64,000 bases of DNA from Mycolicibacterium doricum (GCF_010728155.1 NZ_AP022605.1:1240001-1304000), one strand, 5' to 3'. Counted from the stretch's first letter, positions 42,568-52,469 are shown. Notes: generated by a model not told the origin, from the letters alone. Made by a program: numbers and translations.

Positions 42568-43176
42568 CTAGGAGCCGGCCGGGGGAGCCGGATAGACGGT
42601 GAGCTCGCCGGCGCGCACCGTGCGTCCGATCGAGATCTCCCAGGGCATCTCGGGTGCCCAGCGCTCGAATCCCAGCAGGGTTTCACCGGTGTTGTTCGCG
42701 TAGTCGACGAACTCCATGTCGCCGGCCGGCGGCAGGCCCGTGGTGCCCTCGGTGGTGTAGGAGGCGTGGCCGTGCTCGGTTTGGACGAACCCGATCCCAT
42801 CGACGACGTGTGAACCGCCCGGCTGCAGTTGCAGATCCGGGCGGCGGGTCCACATCGCCAGTTCGAGGCGCCCTTCGTCCTCCTCGACGCTGAACCAGAC
42901 GGGCTCGTCACCGCCCTCGAGCAGGTGCTCCCACCAGACGAACGGGCCCTGGCGCAGGGTCACCGAACCCCGTACCACCAGGTCGACGCCGCCGTAGCTG
43001 ACGATCGCGCCGGGGCCCAGCTGGCGGGGTCCGAACTCCTGCGGCATCGAGAACCGCAGCGGATCAGTGCGTTGGGGAGTCGGCTTCGGCCTCTTGGAGC
43101 GCTGCAACGCCAGCACGAGCACGATGACGGCGCCGGCGAACAGCGCAATGGCCAGCACGATCAGGAACGTTCCCAC
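42568..43176 (-). CDS. DUF4178 protein with membrane anchor (Rv2597-like)
   Basis: 202 residues. A single N-terminal membrane helix (TFLIVLAIALFAGAVIVLVLAL) and basic linker precede a beta-rich DUF4178 domain (GPGAIVSYGGVDLVVRGSVTL, WWEHLLEGGDEPVWFSVEED, YANNTGETLLGFERWAPEMPWEISIGR). First gene of the cluster. The domain is found with polyamine-type and membrane-stress genes, but its task is not established. Confidence 0.84.
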   Translation of the reverse strand: MGTFLIVLAIALFAGAVIVLVLALQRSKRPKPTPQRTDPLRFSMPQEFGPRQLGPGAIVSYGGVDLVVRGSVTLRQGPFVWWEHLLEGGDEPVWFSVEEDEGRLELAMWTRRPDLQLQPGGSHVVDGIGFVQTEHGHASYTTEGTTGLPPAGDMEFVDYANNTGETLLGFERWAPEMPWEISIGRTVRAGELTVYPAPPAGS

Positions 43177-43269
43177 GCAGAGCCTTCCGGACGGCGGAGT
43201 CGTCGGTCGGTGTCGACCGTAACAGCCGCCGGCCGGAATGCTCGGCGCGTTTTTGGGTTGACCGGCGGC

Positions 43270-43833
43270 TCAGGCGGCGCCGCGCAGCGCGTCGCGAGCC
43301 CGATCGATCAGCGAGGCGAACGGGCCGAGCGCGAAGTTCGCGGTTGCCGACTCGACGCCGGCGTGCGGGTGAGTCGGCGCGATGCGCTCCGCGACCTGGA
43401 CCGCCACGGCGAGGCGTTCGAGTTCTTCGGGTTCGAGATGCTCTGTGAGAAGCGGGAATTCCTCGGACTCCTCCTTCTCGGCGTGCTCGAGGACGGCCGC
43501 CTGGAGGTGGATGAGCCCCTTGGTGAAGTCCGCGATGTCGATGTCGAGCTTCTCGAGTTCGGACAGCGCGACTTTCGAGTCGTGCTCTTCGGCGAGGCGC
43601 GCGTCGACGACCACGCCCGCTCCTTCGATCTTGCGACGTGCCCGCGGGTGCACCATCATCTCCTCGGCGGTCTCGTGGACGGCCAGCATGGTGCGGAGCC
43701 GGGTGAACTTCTCACGTTTGGTCTCGGCGTCGGCCGCGTCGAGGGTTTCGACGAACAGCGCCCGGATCGCTTCGTGTTGCGCCTCGAGGTAGTCGACGAC
43801 GTCCTGGCCTGTGGTGATGGGCTTCTGGGTCAC
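43270..43833 (-). CDS. Hemerythrin-domain protein
   Basis: 187 residues from GTG 43833, nine bases after GGAGG; ATG 43851 is possible. The HHE-type iron site is spread over helices: EAQHEAIRALF, MLAVHETAEEMMVHPRARR, EEHDSKVALSEL and LQAAVLEHAEKEESEEFPLL. Such proteins bind oxygen or nitric oxide or act in redox stress. A consensus SigF promoter lies 65 bases upstream. A second hemerythrin gene is at 63036. Confidence 0.9.
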   Translation of the reverse strand: MTQKPITTGQDVVDYLEAQHEAIRALFVETLDAADAETKREKFTRLRTMLAVHETAEEMMVHPRARRKIEGAGVVVDARLAEEHDSKVALSELEKLDIDIADFTKGLIHLQAAVLEHAEKEESEEFPLLTEHLEPEELERLAVAVQVAERIAPTHPHAGVESATANFALGPFASLIDRARDALRGAA

Positions 43834-43897
43834 GCGAGGAAACCTCCGCATGTTCGGTGGGAAAGTCGGCGCGCTGCATTGGGCGCCCACTGCTCAG

Positions 43898-43923
43898 ATA
43901 CCCGTGGTGGGCCAGCGTGAAAC
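43898..43923 (-). promoter_or_regulatory. SigF-type promoter of the hemerythrin gene
   Basis: Read on the minus strand: GTTT (43923-43920), 16 bases, GGGTAT (43903-43898). This is an exact match to the mycobacterial SigF consensus GTTT-N15-17-GGGTAT, 65 bases before the hemerythrin start. Confidence 0.75.
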
Positions 43924-43934
43924 GGCGCAAGCGG

Positions 43935-43959
43935 GTTTGGCGGTCAGTGGCCCGGGAAC
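43935..43959 (+). promoter_or_regulatory. SigF-like promoter of the cysteine-rich metal protein gene
   Basis: GTTT (43935-43938), 15 bases, GGGAAC (43954-43959), 33 bases before the start at 43993. The -10 differs from consensus GGGTAT at two positions. It is back to back with the divergent SigF-type promoter. Confidence 0.5.
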
Positions 43960-43992
43960 ACCTCTGGTAACGAAGAAAACCGGGAGGACTTC

Positions 43993-44247
43993 ATGGCGAC
44001 CTGCGATACCTGCGGCAACCACTACGACAAGGCGTTCACCGTGACGTGGGCCGACGGACGCAGCGCGACGTTCGACAGCATCGAATGCGCGGCCGTCCAG
44101 GTGGCACCCGAATGCGCACACTGCGGATGCCGGATTCTCGGGCATGGAGTCGAGACCGAAGAGGCGATCTTCTGTTGCGCCCACTGCGCGCGCAAGGAAA
44201 CCAACGCCGACGTCAACGACCGCTACCCCGTCCCGGCCAGCGGGTAA
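43993..44247 (+). CDS. Cysteine-rich metallothionein-like/zinc-ribbon protein
   Basis: 84 residues after a GGGAGG ribosome site. It has eight or more Cys residues: CDTCGNHYDKAF at the start, then ECAAVQVAPECAHCGCRILGHGVE and IFCCAHCARKE. This matches the actinobacterial prokaryotic metallothionein/zinc-ribbon type. Likely metal storage or a structural zinc role. Shares a promoter region with the divergent hemerythrin gene. Confidence 0.82.
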   Translation: MATCDTCGNHYDKAFTVTWADGRSATFDSIECAAVQVAPECAHCGCRILGHGVETEEAIFCCAHCARKETNADVNDRYPVPASG

Positions 44248-44262
44248 GAAGGGGACGCGGCG

Positions 44263-44931
44263 CTACTTCACGATCGTCGCGACGATTCCGGCGAGGTAGC
44301 CGAGCCGCGCGACTTCCGACGGCCGGAAGGCCGGTCCGCCCGGGCGGCCGAGCACCACCGCGGTGAAGGGGTCGCCCAGCGGGGCGGCCGCGAGCGTCGT
44401 GTCCATATCGCGCCAGGCCTGGGGCACCCACTCCGCGGAGGAGTCGAGCGCCTCGGCATGGGCCAGCGGCAGCCACGGGGCTTTTCGTGCCTGCGTCTCC
44501 GGAGCGCCATGACTGCCGACGACGTGCAGAAGCCCCGCCTCATCGGCACGCACCACCGTGCACCAGCCCACTCGCAACACCCGCGGCGCCTCGTCGACGA
44601 GTGTCTGCAGCATCACGGCCTTGCCTTTCGCCGCGGCGACGTGGTCGATCAACTCGAGCTCGCGGTGCGCCTCCAGTAACCCGGTGTGCGGGCGGATGGT
44701 GTCGACGTAGACGCCGGCGAGGCGTTCAGCGGCCGTGATGAGCGTGTCGGGCATGGTCCCGGCGGGGAGGTCGACCACCAGGTCGTCGATCGCGTAACCG
44801 GCGACTCGTTCGACGACGTCGAGCGACAGAATATCGGCGCCCACCGAACCGAGAGCTACGGCCAGCGAGCCGAGCCGGCCGGGCCGGTCCTCGACTTGAA
44901 CCCGTAGCAGATACGAAGGCACGGCGACCAC
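44263..44931 (-). CDS. ACT-domain protein (Rv3013-like)
   Basis: 222 residues. The N-terminal ACT domain is visible as [36 protein letters not shown] (about residues 6-41); the remainder looks like a GAF-type sensor half ([52 protein letters not shown]). ACT domains bind amino acids, so a sensor role is likely. It faces divergent gatC, as Rv3013 faces gatC in M. tuberculosis, and may respond to amino-acid supply. Confidence 0.85.
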   Translation of the reverse strand: MVAVPSYLLRVQVEDRPGRLGSLAVALGSVGADILSLDVVERVAGYAIDDLVVDLPAGTMPDTLITAAERLAGVYVDTIRPHTGLLEAHRELELIDHVAAAKGKAVMLQTLVDEAPRVLRVGWCTVVRADEAGLLHVVGSHGAPETQARKAPWLPLAHAEALDSSAEWVPQAWRDMDTTLAAAPLGDPFTAVVLGRPGGPAFRPSEVARLGYLAGIVATIVK

Positions 44932-45025
44932 TTTCGCACGGACGGCAGCACGAAGCGACTCGCGAAACGGCCGTGCTCAGCGCCGCCGACCCGCGTCTCC
45001 TCGCCCACGACTAGGCTTCGTGGTC

Positions 45026-45325
45026 GTGTCACAGATCTCCCGAGACGAGGTGGCCCACCTCGCCCGACTGGCCCGCCTGGCGCTGAGCGACGATGAACTC
45101 GACAGCTTCGCCGGTCAGTTGGACGCCATCCTGGGCCACGTCAGCGCGATCCAGTCCGTCGACGTCGCCGGCGTGAAGCCCACCGGCAACCCGCTGACCG
45201 ACGTCAACGTCATGCGTCCTGACGTGGTGATGCCCGGCCTCACCCAGGGGCAGGCGCTGGCCGCCGCACCGAAAGCCGTCGACGGACGCTTCGCCGTCCC
45301 GCGCATCCTGGGGGAACCTGAATGA
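45026..45325 (+). CDS. gatC: Asp/Glu-tRNA amidotransferase subunit C
   Basis: 99 residues from GTG 45026, the same length as the M. tuberculosis protein; GTG 45020 adds only two residues. Family features [22 protein letters not shown] and NVMRPDVV near the end. Small chaperone-like subunit that stabilises GatA-GatB. Overlaps gatA by four bases. Confidence 0.94.
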   Translation: MSQISRDEVAHLARLARLALSDDELDSFAGQLDAILGHVSAIQSVDVAGVKPTGNPLTDVNVMRPDVVMPGLTQGQALAAAPKAVDGRFAVPRILGEPE

Positions 45326-46803
45326 GCGACCTTATCCGTGAGGACGCCGCCGTCCTGGCGGGCCGTATCGCCGCCAAAGAGATCTCCTCGACCGAACTCA
45401 CCCGGGCGTGCCTGGACCAGATCGCCGACACAGACGAGCGTTTCCATGCATTCCTGCACGTGGCCGCCGACGAAGCGCTCGCCGAATCCGCCCGCATCGA
45501 CTCCGCGGTGGCCGCCGGTGAACGTCTTCCCTCGCCCCTGGCCGGTGTGCCGGTCGCACTCAAGGACGTGTTCACCACCACAGACATGCCGACCACGTGC
45601 GGGTCGAAGATCCTGGCGGGCTGGCGGTCTCCCTACGACGCCACCGTCACCGTGCGGCTGCGCGCGGCTGGTATGCCGATCCTGGGCAAGACCAACATGG
45701 ACGAATTCGCCATGGGCAGTTCGACGGAGAACTCCGCATACGGGCCGACCCGCAACCCGTGGGATGTCTCGCGGGTGCCCGGCGGGTCCGGCGGCGGCAG
45801 CGCGGCAGCCCTCGCGGCGTTCCAGGCGCCGCTGGCGATCGGCACCGACACCGGTGGATCGATCCGTCAACCTGCGGCGCTGACCGCCACCGTCGGGGTG
45901 AAGCCCACCTATGGAACGGTCTCGCGGTACGGGCTGATCGCCTGCGCGTCGTCGCTGGACCAGGGCGGGCCGTGTGCGCGCACAGTGCTCGACACCGCGC
46001 TTCTGCATCAGGTGATCGCCGGCCACGACCCCAGGGATTCCACGTCGGTGCCTGCCGCGATACCGGACGTCGCCGCCGCCGCCCGTGCCGGTGCGTCCGG
46101 TGACCTCAGCGGTGTACGGGTCGGCGTGGTGAAGCAGTTGCGCGGCGAGGGCTACCAACCCGGTGTGTTGGCGTCGTTCACCGCCGCGGTCGAACAACTC
46201 AGCGCGCTCGGCGCGGACGTCACCGAGGTGGACTGCCCGAACATCGACCATTCGCTGGCGGCCTACTACCTGATCCTGCCCTCAGAGGTGTCGTCGAATC
46301 TCGCCCGCTTCGACGGGATGCGGTTCGGGCTGCGCACCGGCGACGACGGCATCCACAGCGCCGAAGAGGTGATGGCACTGAGCCGCGCCGCCGGGTTCGG
46401 TCCGGAAGTCAAGCGCCGCATCATGATCGGCACCTATGCGCTGTCGGCCGGCTACTACGACGCCTACTACAACCAGGCGCAGAAGGTTCGCACCCTGATC
46501 GCCGGTGACTTCGACGCGGCTTACGAGAAGGTGGACGTGCTGGTGTCGCCGGCCACGCCGACGACCGCCTTCCGCCTCGGCGAGAAGGTCGACGATCCAC
46601 TGGCGATGTACCTGTTCGACCTGTGCACGCTGCCGCTCAACCTGGCCGGGCACTGTGGGATGTCGGTGCCGTCTGGACTCTCCCAGGACGACGACCTGCC
46701 GGTCGGCCTGCAGATCATGGCGCCCGCCCTTGCCGACGACCGGCTGTACCGGGTGGGTGCGGCCTACGAGGCGGCCCGCGGGCCGCTGCCCACCGCGCTG
46801 TAG
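45322..46803 (+). CDS. gatA: Asp/Glu-tRNA amidotransferase subunit A
   Basis: 493 residues, amidase signature family. Catalytic Lys in [10 protein letters not shown], the glycine/serine-rich strip [14 protein letters not shown] and the Ser in [14 protein letters not shown] form the Ser-cisSer-Lys triad. It frees ammonia from glutamine for GatB, correcting Glu-tRNAGln and Asp-tRNAAsn. Part of the gatC-gatA unit; gatB is encoded 1.8 kb downstream. Confidence 0.96.
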   Translation: MSDLIREDAAVLAGRIAAKEISSTELTRACLDQIADTDERFHAFLHVAADEALAESARIDSAVAAGERLPSPLAGVPVALKDVFTTTDMPTTCGSKILAGWRSPYDATVTVRLRAAGMPILGKTNMDEFAMGSSTENSAYGPTRNPWDVSRVPGGSGGGSAAALAAFQAPLAIGTDTGGSIRQPAALTATVGVKPTYGTVSRYGLIACASSLDQGGPCARTVLDTALLHQVIAGHDPRDSTSVPAAIPDVAAAARAGASGDLSGVRVGVVKQLRGEGYQPGVLASFTAAVEQLSALGADVTEVDCPNIDHSLAAYYLILPSEVSSNLARFDGMRFGLRTGDDGIHSAEEVMALSRAAGFGPEVKRRIMIGTYALSAGYYDAYYNQAQKVRTLIAGDFDAAYEKVDVLVSPATPTTAFRLGEKVDDPLAMYLFDLCTLPLNLAGHCGMSVPSGLSQDDDLPVGLQIMAPALADDRLYRVGAAYEAARGPLPTAL

Positions 46804-46881
46804 GCGCCGATCGCAGGATCGGCGTAGGCGTCCAGCGCGAACAACCGTGCGCTCGGCGCCAGCGACAGGGACAATGGATTC

Positions 46882-47913
46882 ATGCGCATCGGAGTTCTCA
46901 CCGGCGGTGGTGACTGTCCCGGCCTCAACGCCGTGATCAGGGCGGTGGTCCGCACCTGTGATGTGCGCTACGGCTCCTCGGTGGTGGGCTTCCAGGACGG
47001 CTGGCGCGGCCTGCTGGAGAACCGTCGGATCCAGTTGCGCAACGACGACCGCAACGACCGGCTGCTTGCCAAGGGCGGCACCGTGCTGGGTACCGCGCGG
47101 GTGCATCCGGAGAAGCTGCGCGCCGGCCTCGAGCAGATCAAGCAGACCCTCGACGACAACGGCATCGACGTGCTGATCCCGATCGGCGGCGAGGGTACCT
47201 TGACCGCCGCGCACTGGCTGTCGGAGGAGAACGTGCCGGTGGTCGGCGTGCCGAAGACCATCGACAACGACATCGATTGCACCGACGTGACTTTCGGGCA
47301 CGATACCGCCTTAACGGTGGCCAGCGAGGCGATCGACCGCCTGCACTCCACCGCTGAATCGCATCAGCGGGTGATGCTGGTCGAGGTGATGGGGCGCCAC
47401 GCCGGCTGGATCGCGCTGAACGCCGGCCTGGCCTCCGGTGCGCACATGACGCTGATCCCTGAACAGCCCTTCGACGTCGAAGAGGTGTGCCGGTTGGTCA
47501 AGCAGCGCTTCGTGCGGGGCGATGCGCACTTTATCTGTGTCGTCGCCGAGGGCGCCAAACCCGCCGAGGGCACCATGCAGTTACGGCAGGGGGGGCTGGA
47601 CGAATTCGGTCACGAGAAGTTCACCGGCGTCGCTCAGCAGTTGGCGATAGAGGTCGAGAAGCGGGTCAACCGCGACGTGCGGGTGACGGTGCTCGGCCAT
47701 GTGCAGCGCGGCGGCACGCCGACCCCGTACGACCGCGTGCTGGCGACGCGGTTCGGCGTGAACGCCGCCGACGCCGCACATGCCGGTGAGTACGGGATGA
47801 TGGTCTCGGCGCGCGGACAGGAGATCGGCCGGGTGTCGCTGGCCGACGCCACACGCCAGCTCAAGCTGGTGCCGCAGAGCCGTTACGACGACGCCGCGGA
47901 GTTCTTCGGCTGA
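46882..47913 (+). CDS. pfkA: 6-phosphofructokinase PfkA
   Basis: 343 residues. Motifs: [56 protein letters not shown] (catalytic Asp in TIDND) and [13 protein letters not shown]. The Gly in GGEGT (position equivalent to 104 in E. coli) predicts ATP use, while the Lys in PKTIDND (124) is shared with PPi enzymes, a combination known in actinobacterial group III kinases. Catalyses the committed step of glycolysis. Sits between gatA and gatB as in M. tuberculosis. Confidence 0.95.
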   Translation: MRIGVLTGGGDCPGLNAVIRAVVRTCDVRYGSSVVGFQDGWRGLLENRRIQLRNDDRNDRLLAKGGTVLGTARVHPEKLRAGLEQIKQTLDDNGIDVLIPIGGEGTLTAAHWLSEENVPVVGVPKTIDNDIDCTDVTFGHDTALTVASEAIDRLHSTAESHQRVMLVEVMGRHAGWIALNAGLASGAHMTLIPEQPFDVEEVCRLVKQRFVRGDAHFICVVAEGAKPAEGTMQLRQGGLDEFGHEKFTGVAQQLAIEVEKRVNRDVRVTVLGHVQRGGTPTPYDRVLATRFGVNAADAAHAGEYGMMVSARGQEIGRVSLADATRQLKLVPQSRYDDAAEFFG

Positions 47914-48448
47914 GCCTCGACATCGTTGAGCCGGTCGGCGGCGAAGGTGGCGGCCTGGTCGATCAATCTATTGGCGCCCTATGACTGTGGGCGCCGAACA
48001 GGACGACGGCGGCGACGTGGTCGGCGACCTCGGGATCCATCGTCCCCGTGATGCCGGCCGGGGGATGTATCCGAGCGGGATCTGGTCGGCCGTCGCACCT
48101 TCCATGACCGCCGCACCCTGGGAGTATCCGCCGAGAACCATCTTGGTGTCCGGGCAGGTGGCGACGATGTCGCGGACGCGGTTGCTGGCGTCGGTGACGC
48201 CGTCGGCGGCCCGCGGCCAGTCCAGACTCGCGGGATAGACCACGGATAGACGTTCACCGATCTGCCGCCCAGCTGTGGCTGCAGCGGGTCGACGAACTCC
48301 TGGCCCGCCCACCCCGGACCGGGTACCTCGGTGGTGTGGCACGCGAAGATGACCTCGCCGTCGGGACAGGGCTCTGCTGCCGCGACCGGCACCGCGACCC
48401 CTGACCCGATCCGTTGATCCTGGCCGGAGCTTTAGCGGCCCTTGTCAA
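47914..48448 (-). pseudogene. Cutinase-family esterase, frameshifted and internally deleted
   Basis: Minus-strand frames give [26 protein letters not shown] and EFVDPLQPQLGGRSVNVYP, then YPASLDWPRAADGVTDASNRVRDI and the nucleophile motif LGGYSQGAAVM, then MDPEVADHVAAVVLFGA. The catalytic Asp and His region is missing: the frame jumps near 47,970 to LIDQAATFAADRL, the usual C-terminus. At least two frameshifts plus one deletion. M. tuberculosis culp proteins are secreted esterases or lipases; this copy is dead. The remnant's end runs antisense into pfkA. Confidence 0.8.
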
Positions 48449-48568
48449 CTTGCGCGACGAGCCGAGTCACGCCGTCGTGCGGGCTCGGTCACCCTGGTTG
48501 CCGCGGTGTTGCCTTCATCGCTTCCGGGGACCGTCGAGTCCAGGGATGCCGCAACTAAGATCGACGCC

Positions 48569-50083
48569 ATGACGGTGACATCGGCGGCGGAACTGCTCAA
48601 ATACGACGACGTGGTCGACCGCTTCGAACCAGTGATGGGCATGGAGGTGCACGTCGAGCTCTCGACGGCGACCAAGATGTTCTGCGGCTGTGCCAACGCG
48701 TTCGGCGCCGAACCCAACACCCAGGTGTGCCCGGTTTGCCTCGGCCTGCCGGGTTCGCTGCCCGTGCTCAACCAGCAGGCCGTCGAGTCGGCGATCCGTA
48801 TCGGGTTGGCGCTGAACTGCGAGATCGTGCCGTGGTGCCGGTTCGCCCGGAAGAACTACTTCTATCCCGACCAGCCGAAGAACTACCAGATCTCGCAGTA
48901 CGACGAGCCGATCGCGATCAATGGGTACCTCGATGTCCCGCTTGACGACGGCAGCACGTGGCGGGTGGAGATCGAACGCGCGCACATGGAGGAGGACACG
49001 GGCAAGCTGACGCATCTCGGCAGCGACACCGGCCGCATCGCCGGCGCGACGAACTCGCTGGCCGACTACAACCGGGCAGGGGTGCCGTTGATCGAGATCG
49101 TCACCAGGCCGATCGAGGGCGCCGGTGCCAGGGCGCCGGAGATCGCCCGCGCTTACGTCACCGCGCTGCGCGACCTGCTGCGCGCGCTGGGCGTATCCGA
49201 CGTCCGCATGGACCAGGGGTCGATGCGCTGCGATGCGAACCTGTCGCTCAAACCGATCGGGCAGGCCGAGTTCGGCACGAGGACGGAGACGAAGAACGTC
49301 AACTCTCTCAAGAGCGTGGAGGTGGCGGTGCGCTATGAGATGCGCCGCCAGGCCGCGGTGCTCACCTCCGGCGGCACGGTCACCCAGGAGACCCGGCACT
49401 TCCACGAGGACGGGTACACCTCGCCGGGCCGCAGCAAGGAGACCGCGGAGGACTACCGGTACTTCCCCGAACCGGACCTCGAACCGGTCGCCCCGGACGC
49501 CGAGCTGGTCGAGCGCCTGCGCCAGACGCTGCCCGAACTCCCGTGGTTGCGCCGCAACAGGATCCAACAGGAGTGGGGCATCTCCGACGAGGTGATGCGT
49601 GACCTGGTCAACAACGGGGCGATCGAACTGGTCGCCGCCACCGTCGAACACGGCGTATCCAGTGAGTCGGCGCGCGCCTGGTGGGGGAACTTCCTGGTGC
49701 AGAAGGCGAATGAAAGCGGGGTGGAACTCGAGGCGCTACCCATCACTCCCGCCCAGGTGGCCGCGGTGGTCAAGCTCGTCGACGACGGAAAGCTGTCGAA
49801 CAAGCTGGCCCGTCAAGTCGTCGAGGGTGTCCTCGGCGGCGAGGGGGAGCCCGTACAGGTGATGGCCGACCGTGGGTTTCAGGTGGTCCGCGACGATTCG
49901 GCGCTGCAGGCCGCCGTCGACGCGGCGCTGGCCGCCGACCCAGGGATTGTGGAGAAGATCCGCGGCGGCAAGGTTCAGGCGGCAGGTGCGATCGTCGGTG
50001 CGGTGATGAAGGCCACCAAGGGACAGGCTGACGCGGCCAGGGTGCGCGAGCTTGTCTTGGCCGCATGCGGCCAATCGGCCTGA
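48569..50083 (+). CDS. gatB: Asp/Glu-tRNA amidotransferase subunit B
   Basis: 504 residues from ATG 48569. The cradle domain is clear: [37 protein letters not shown] with metal ligands, [35 protein letters not shown] and [13 protein letters not shown]. The YqeY-like tail domain ends the protein. It phosphorylates and amidates the misacylated tRNA with ammonia from GatA. The last codons lie in a 24-bp tandem array that includes the stop. Confidence 0.96.
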   Translation: MTVTSAAELLKYDDVVDRFEPVMGMEVHVELSTATKMFCGCANAFGAEPNTQVCPVCLGLPGSLPVLNQQAVESAIRIGLALNCEIVPWCRFARKNYFYPDQPKNYQISQYDEPIAINGYLDVPLDDGSTWRVEIERAHMEEDTGKLTHLGSDTGRIAGATNSLADYNRAGVPLIEIVTRPIEGAGARAPEIARAYVTALRDLLRALGVSDVRMDQGSMRCDANLSLKPIGQAEFGTRTETKNVNSLKSVEVAVRYEMRRQAAVLTSGGTVTQETRHFHEDGYTSPGRSKETAEDYRYFPEPDLEPVAPDAELVERLRQTLPELPWLRRNRIQQEWGISDEVMRDLVNNGAIELVAATVEHGVSSESARAWWGNFLVQKANESGVELEALPITPAQVAAVVKLVDDGKLSNKLARQVVEGVLGGEGEPVQVMADRGFQVVRDDSALQAAVDAALAADPGIVEKIRGGKVQAAGAIVGAVMKATKGQADAARVRELVLAACGQSA

Positions 50084-50173
50084 GCCGCATGCGGCCAATC
50101 GGCCTGAGCCGCATGCGGCCAATCGGCCTGAGCCGCGTGCGGCCAATCGGCCTGAGCCGCGTGCGGCCAATCG
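50064..50173. repeat. 24-bp tandem array spanning the gatB stop codon
   Basis: Four full units and one partial starting at 50064; units one to three are identical and four and five differ by A to G at one base. Each junction contains the perfect palindrome GCCGCATGCGGC and the near-palindrome GGCCAATCGGCC. The gatB TGA lies in the first unit, so gain or loss of a unit does not change the protein. The RNA could fold into several hairpins. Confidence 0.93.
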
Positions 50174-50333
50174 TGCCCGTCGACTCCACTATCAGCGCCT
50201 CGTCAGCGACGACGCGTTGGCATTCCCGCCGGCAAACACGGGCCCTGGACGGCTCCGCCGGACAGGATCAACCCCGTACCGAGAACCGCGTCGGAATGCA
50301 GTGTCGTGGACGGCGGTATCCGCATCCCTGCCG

Positions 50334-50367
50334 CAGGGACTGATTGGTGCCTCAGGGACTGATTGGT
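50334..50367 (+). repeat. 19-bp direct repeat upstream of a methyltransferase gene
   Basis: CAGGGACTGATTGGT occurs at 50334-50348 and again at 50353-50367. Apart from the two repeat blocks, the 318 bases between gatB and the next gene show no coding or RNA feature I can support. Confidence 0.8.
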
Positions 50368-50401
50368 ACGGTGGCGTCATTCCGATGAAAGGGTGATGCA
50401 T

Positions 50402-51046
50402 GTGGTGACGGTGCCGCGCAGAGGACTCAACACGGCGATCACACGGTTCTGGAGTGTGGTGGCGCCGCTCTACGACCAGCAATTCGTGCAGCGCCTTGTG
50501 TACCGGCCGGCCCAAGATGAGGTCATCGAGGCGCTGCGTAGCCACGGCGCTCGCCGCATCGCCGACATAGCCTGCGGCACCGGCATTCTCGCCGACCGCA
50601 TCCAGCGGGAACTCGACCCGGACGAGATCTACGGCGTCGACATGTCCGACGGTATGCTGGCGCAGGCCCAGGCCAGGTCGTCGAAGGTCGACTGGCGCAA
50701 GGGTCCTGCCGAGCAGTTGCCGTTCGGCGATGGGGAGCTCGACGCCGTGGTGACCACGTCGGCGTTCCACTTTTTCGACCAGCCCGCAGCCCTGCGCGAT
50801 TTCCACCGCGTGCTCGCCCCGGGCGGCCTGGTCGCCGTCACCACGATCACCCCCAACTATCCCCAGCCCTTCGACCGGATCACCCTCCACCGCCGCAACC
50901 CGGCCCACAACCCGTCACCAGCGCAGATGCGGGAGCTTTTCGAGAACGCCGGGTTCACCGTCGCCGATCAGCACCGCGTCCGACGGCCTGACTGGACGCA
51001 GCTGGTGTCCGACATGATCACCGTCGGACGGACGTCAGCCGAGTAG
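50402..51046 (+). CDS. Class I SAM-dependent methyltransferase
   Basis: 214 residues from GTG 50402, eight bases after GAAAGGG (ATG 50396 is also in frame but too near the site). Ubie/Methyltransf_11 type: RIADIACGTGILADRIQREL, IYGVDMSDGMLAQAQAR, LPFGDGELDAVVTTSAFHFFDQP and FHRVLAPGGLVAVTT. Substrate unknown; not part of an obvious operon. No direct counterpart at this place in M. tuberculosis that I recall. Confidence 0.84.
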   Translation: MVTVPRRGLNTAITRFWSVVAPLYDQQFVQRLVYRPAQDEVIEALRSHGARRIADIACGTGILADRIQRELDPDEIYGVDMSDGMLAQAQARSSKVDWRKGPAEQLPFGDGELDAVVTTSAFHFFDQPAALRDFHRVLAPGGLVAVTTITPNYPQPFDRITLHRRNPAHNPSPAQMRELFENAGFTVADQHRVRRPDWTQLVSDMITVGRTSAE

Positions 51047-51100
51047 CTCGTCGGTGTTCGCCGAACGGACCTGTTCGGTCCGAGCCGGTGCGCGCTGGCG

Positions 51101-51260
51101 ATGAACCAGGCCGCCTACGATCTGCCTCGGCTGCGGACGAACGGCTGGTCTTAGCCGCGGCCAGGCAAGATTGCTACCGCCTCACCGACGGCCAATCGCC
51201 ATCTGTGCAACAGAGTCCCGACCGGCTGCTACGACCCTTGCCGAACATTGCCTTGACACC
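51101..51260 (+). pseudogene. Remnant of a small winged-helix protein
   Basis: ATG 51101 opens MNQAAYDLPRLRTNGW, and the next frame continues LVLAAARQDCYRLTDGQ and DRLLRPL. The order (AxYDLxRLRxxGL, then YRLTxxG, then DRxLRPL) is like small winged-helix proteins found in mycobacterial and other actinobacterial mobile regions. A single frameshift near 51,150 breaks it. Short and diverged, so tentative. Confidence 0.4.
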
Positions 51261-51272
51261 TCAAGACAGCTC

Positions 51273-51340
51273 TGAATACCTGATGTCACGGCGATGAATA
51301 CCTGATGTCACGGCGACCAAATATGTCACGGCGACCAAAT
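51273..51340. repeat. Nested 22-bp and 18-bp tandem duplications
   Basis: A 22-bp unit is doubled at 51273-51316, and its second half restarts an 18-bp unit (ATGTCACGGCGACCAAAT) doubled at 51305-51340. The array ends eight bases before the lppZ stop. The rest of the 300-base gap holds the winged-helix remnant. Confidence 0.92.
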
Positions 51341-51347
51341 TCGCTCG

Positions 51348-52469
51348 TCAGGTGTTGTCGGCGTTGCTGCGCGGGAACCCGCCGCCCTGTGGGAACAGCG
51401 GGAACACCACGTCGTCGAGTCGCTCGGCGTCGCCGGCGGTCTTGTTCACCGTCGCACCCCAGACGTTGCCGTCCGCGGACAACGTCAAGGCCCATGCGTG
51501 GCCACGGGTGTCCTGACGGATCACCTCGGGCTGGCCGGTCACCGCGCCGGTGTCGGGGGCTTGGCGCACCGCGACGGTCTGCTTGGTGTCGACGAGGTTG
51601 ACGAGCACGGTGCCGTCGAGCGCGGCGCAGCCGGCCACTCCAGGCCGGTCCGGCCACGTCCACACCGTCGAGATCTTCGAATCCTTGGTCATCTTCTGCA
51701 GCCGGTCGCCGGTCGCGGTGCGATCGGTGACGTAGAGAGCACCGTCTGAGGGGTCGATGCACATGCCGCCGCCCGAACCCATCCCACTCATCGCCGTGGT
51801 CGTCGGCGCCTGGTTGACGGTGGTGGGCTGTTCGATGCGCAGCACCTTGCCGGCCTGCGTCGCGGGATCGGCCGCCGCACCGGGGTTGTCGGCGTCACCG
51901 GTCTGCACCAGCAGGGTGGTGGGACTGGTGAAGATCAGCGCACCGGTGTTGCCGGTGGCGCCCTTGGGGATCCCGGTCAAGATCGGTTTCGGCACGTCGC
52001 CGTCGGCGATGCGCACCACGCGGTTGTCGGTGGGTGTGCTGACGTAGGCGTACATCAGCCGGTCTTGGCTGTAGGTGGGGGACAGCACGATGTCCATCAA
52101 GCCGCCGTCACCCGACGGATCGACCGGGATCGTTGTCTTCACCTTCGGCTCGGCCCGCACCGACACCTCTTTGACTGCGCCGGTGGTGCGTTCGGCGACG
52201 AGTGCGGACTGGCTGTCGGGCAGCATGATCAACCCGCTGGTGCTCTCCAGGCAACCCTGCATCACCCCGGGCGCCGGGCAGGCCTTCGGGAACGGTTTGG
52301 CCGGCAGCGGTGGGGGCGGCGGCTCGGACGACGTCGGCCCCGGACGGAGTTCGGGCTCGGTGGTGAACGGCTGCGACTGTGCCCCGTCGAAGCGCGCGCA
52401 GCCGGAACCGACCAACGCTGTGGCGCACAGCAGTGCTGCCACCCCGAAGAGCGGCCGGCGCGTAGTCAT
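51348..52469 (-). CDS. lppZ: Lipoprotein LppZ, glucose/sorbosone dehydrogenase-like propeller
   Basis: 373 residues with signal and lipobox (LLCATALVGSGC), a Pro-rich linker (about residues 38-60), then a six-bladed propeller of the PQQ glucose/sorbosone dehydrogenase type: GGLMDIVLSPTYSQDRLMYAYVS, GNTGALIFTSPTTLLVQTGDADNPGAAADP and GSGGGMCIDPSDGALYVTD. It matches Rv3006. Exported and membrane-anchored; enzymatic activity is not shown. Three-base repeats lie just past its stop. Confidence 0.92.
   Translation of the reverse strand: MTTRRPLFGVAALLCATALVGSGCARFDGAQSQPFTTEPELRPGPTSSEPPPPPLPAKPFPKACPAPGVMQGCLESTSGLIMLPDSQSALVAERTTGAVKEVSVRAEPKVKTTIPVDPSGDGGLMDIVLSPTYSQDRLMYAYVSTPTDNRVVRIADGDVPKPILTGIPKGATGNTGALIFTSPTTLLVQTGDADNPGAAADPATQAGKVLRIEQPTTVNQAPTTTAMSGMGSGGGMCIDPSDGALYVTDRTATGDRLQKMTKDSKISTVWTWPDRPGVAGCAALDGTVLVNLVDTKQTVAVRQAPDTGAVTGQPEVIRQDTRGHAWALTLSADGNVWGATVNKTAGDAERLDDVVFPLFPQGGGFPRSNADNT

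Noticed and set aside
50064..50173. 24-bp array as CRISPR
   Set aside because: No unique spacers; copies are contiguous and start within gatB.
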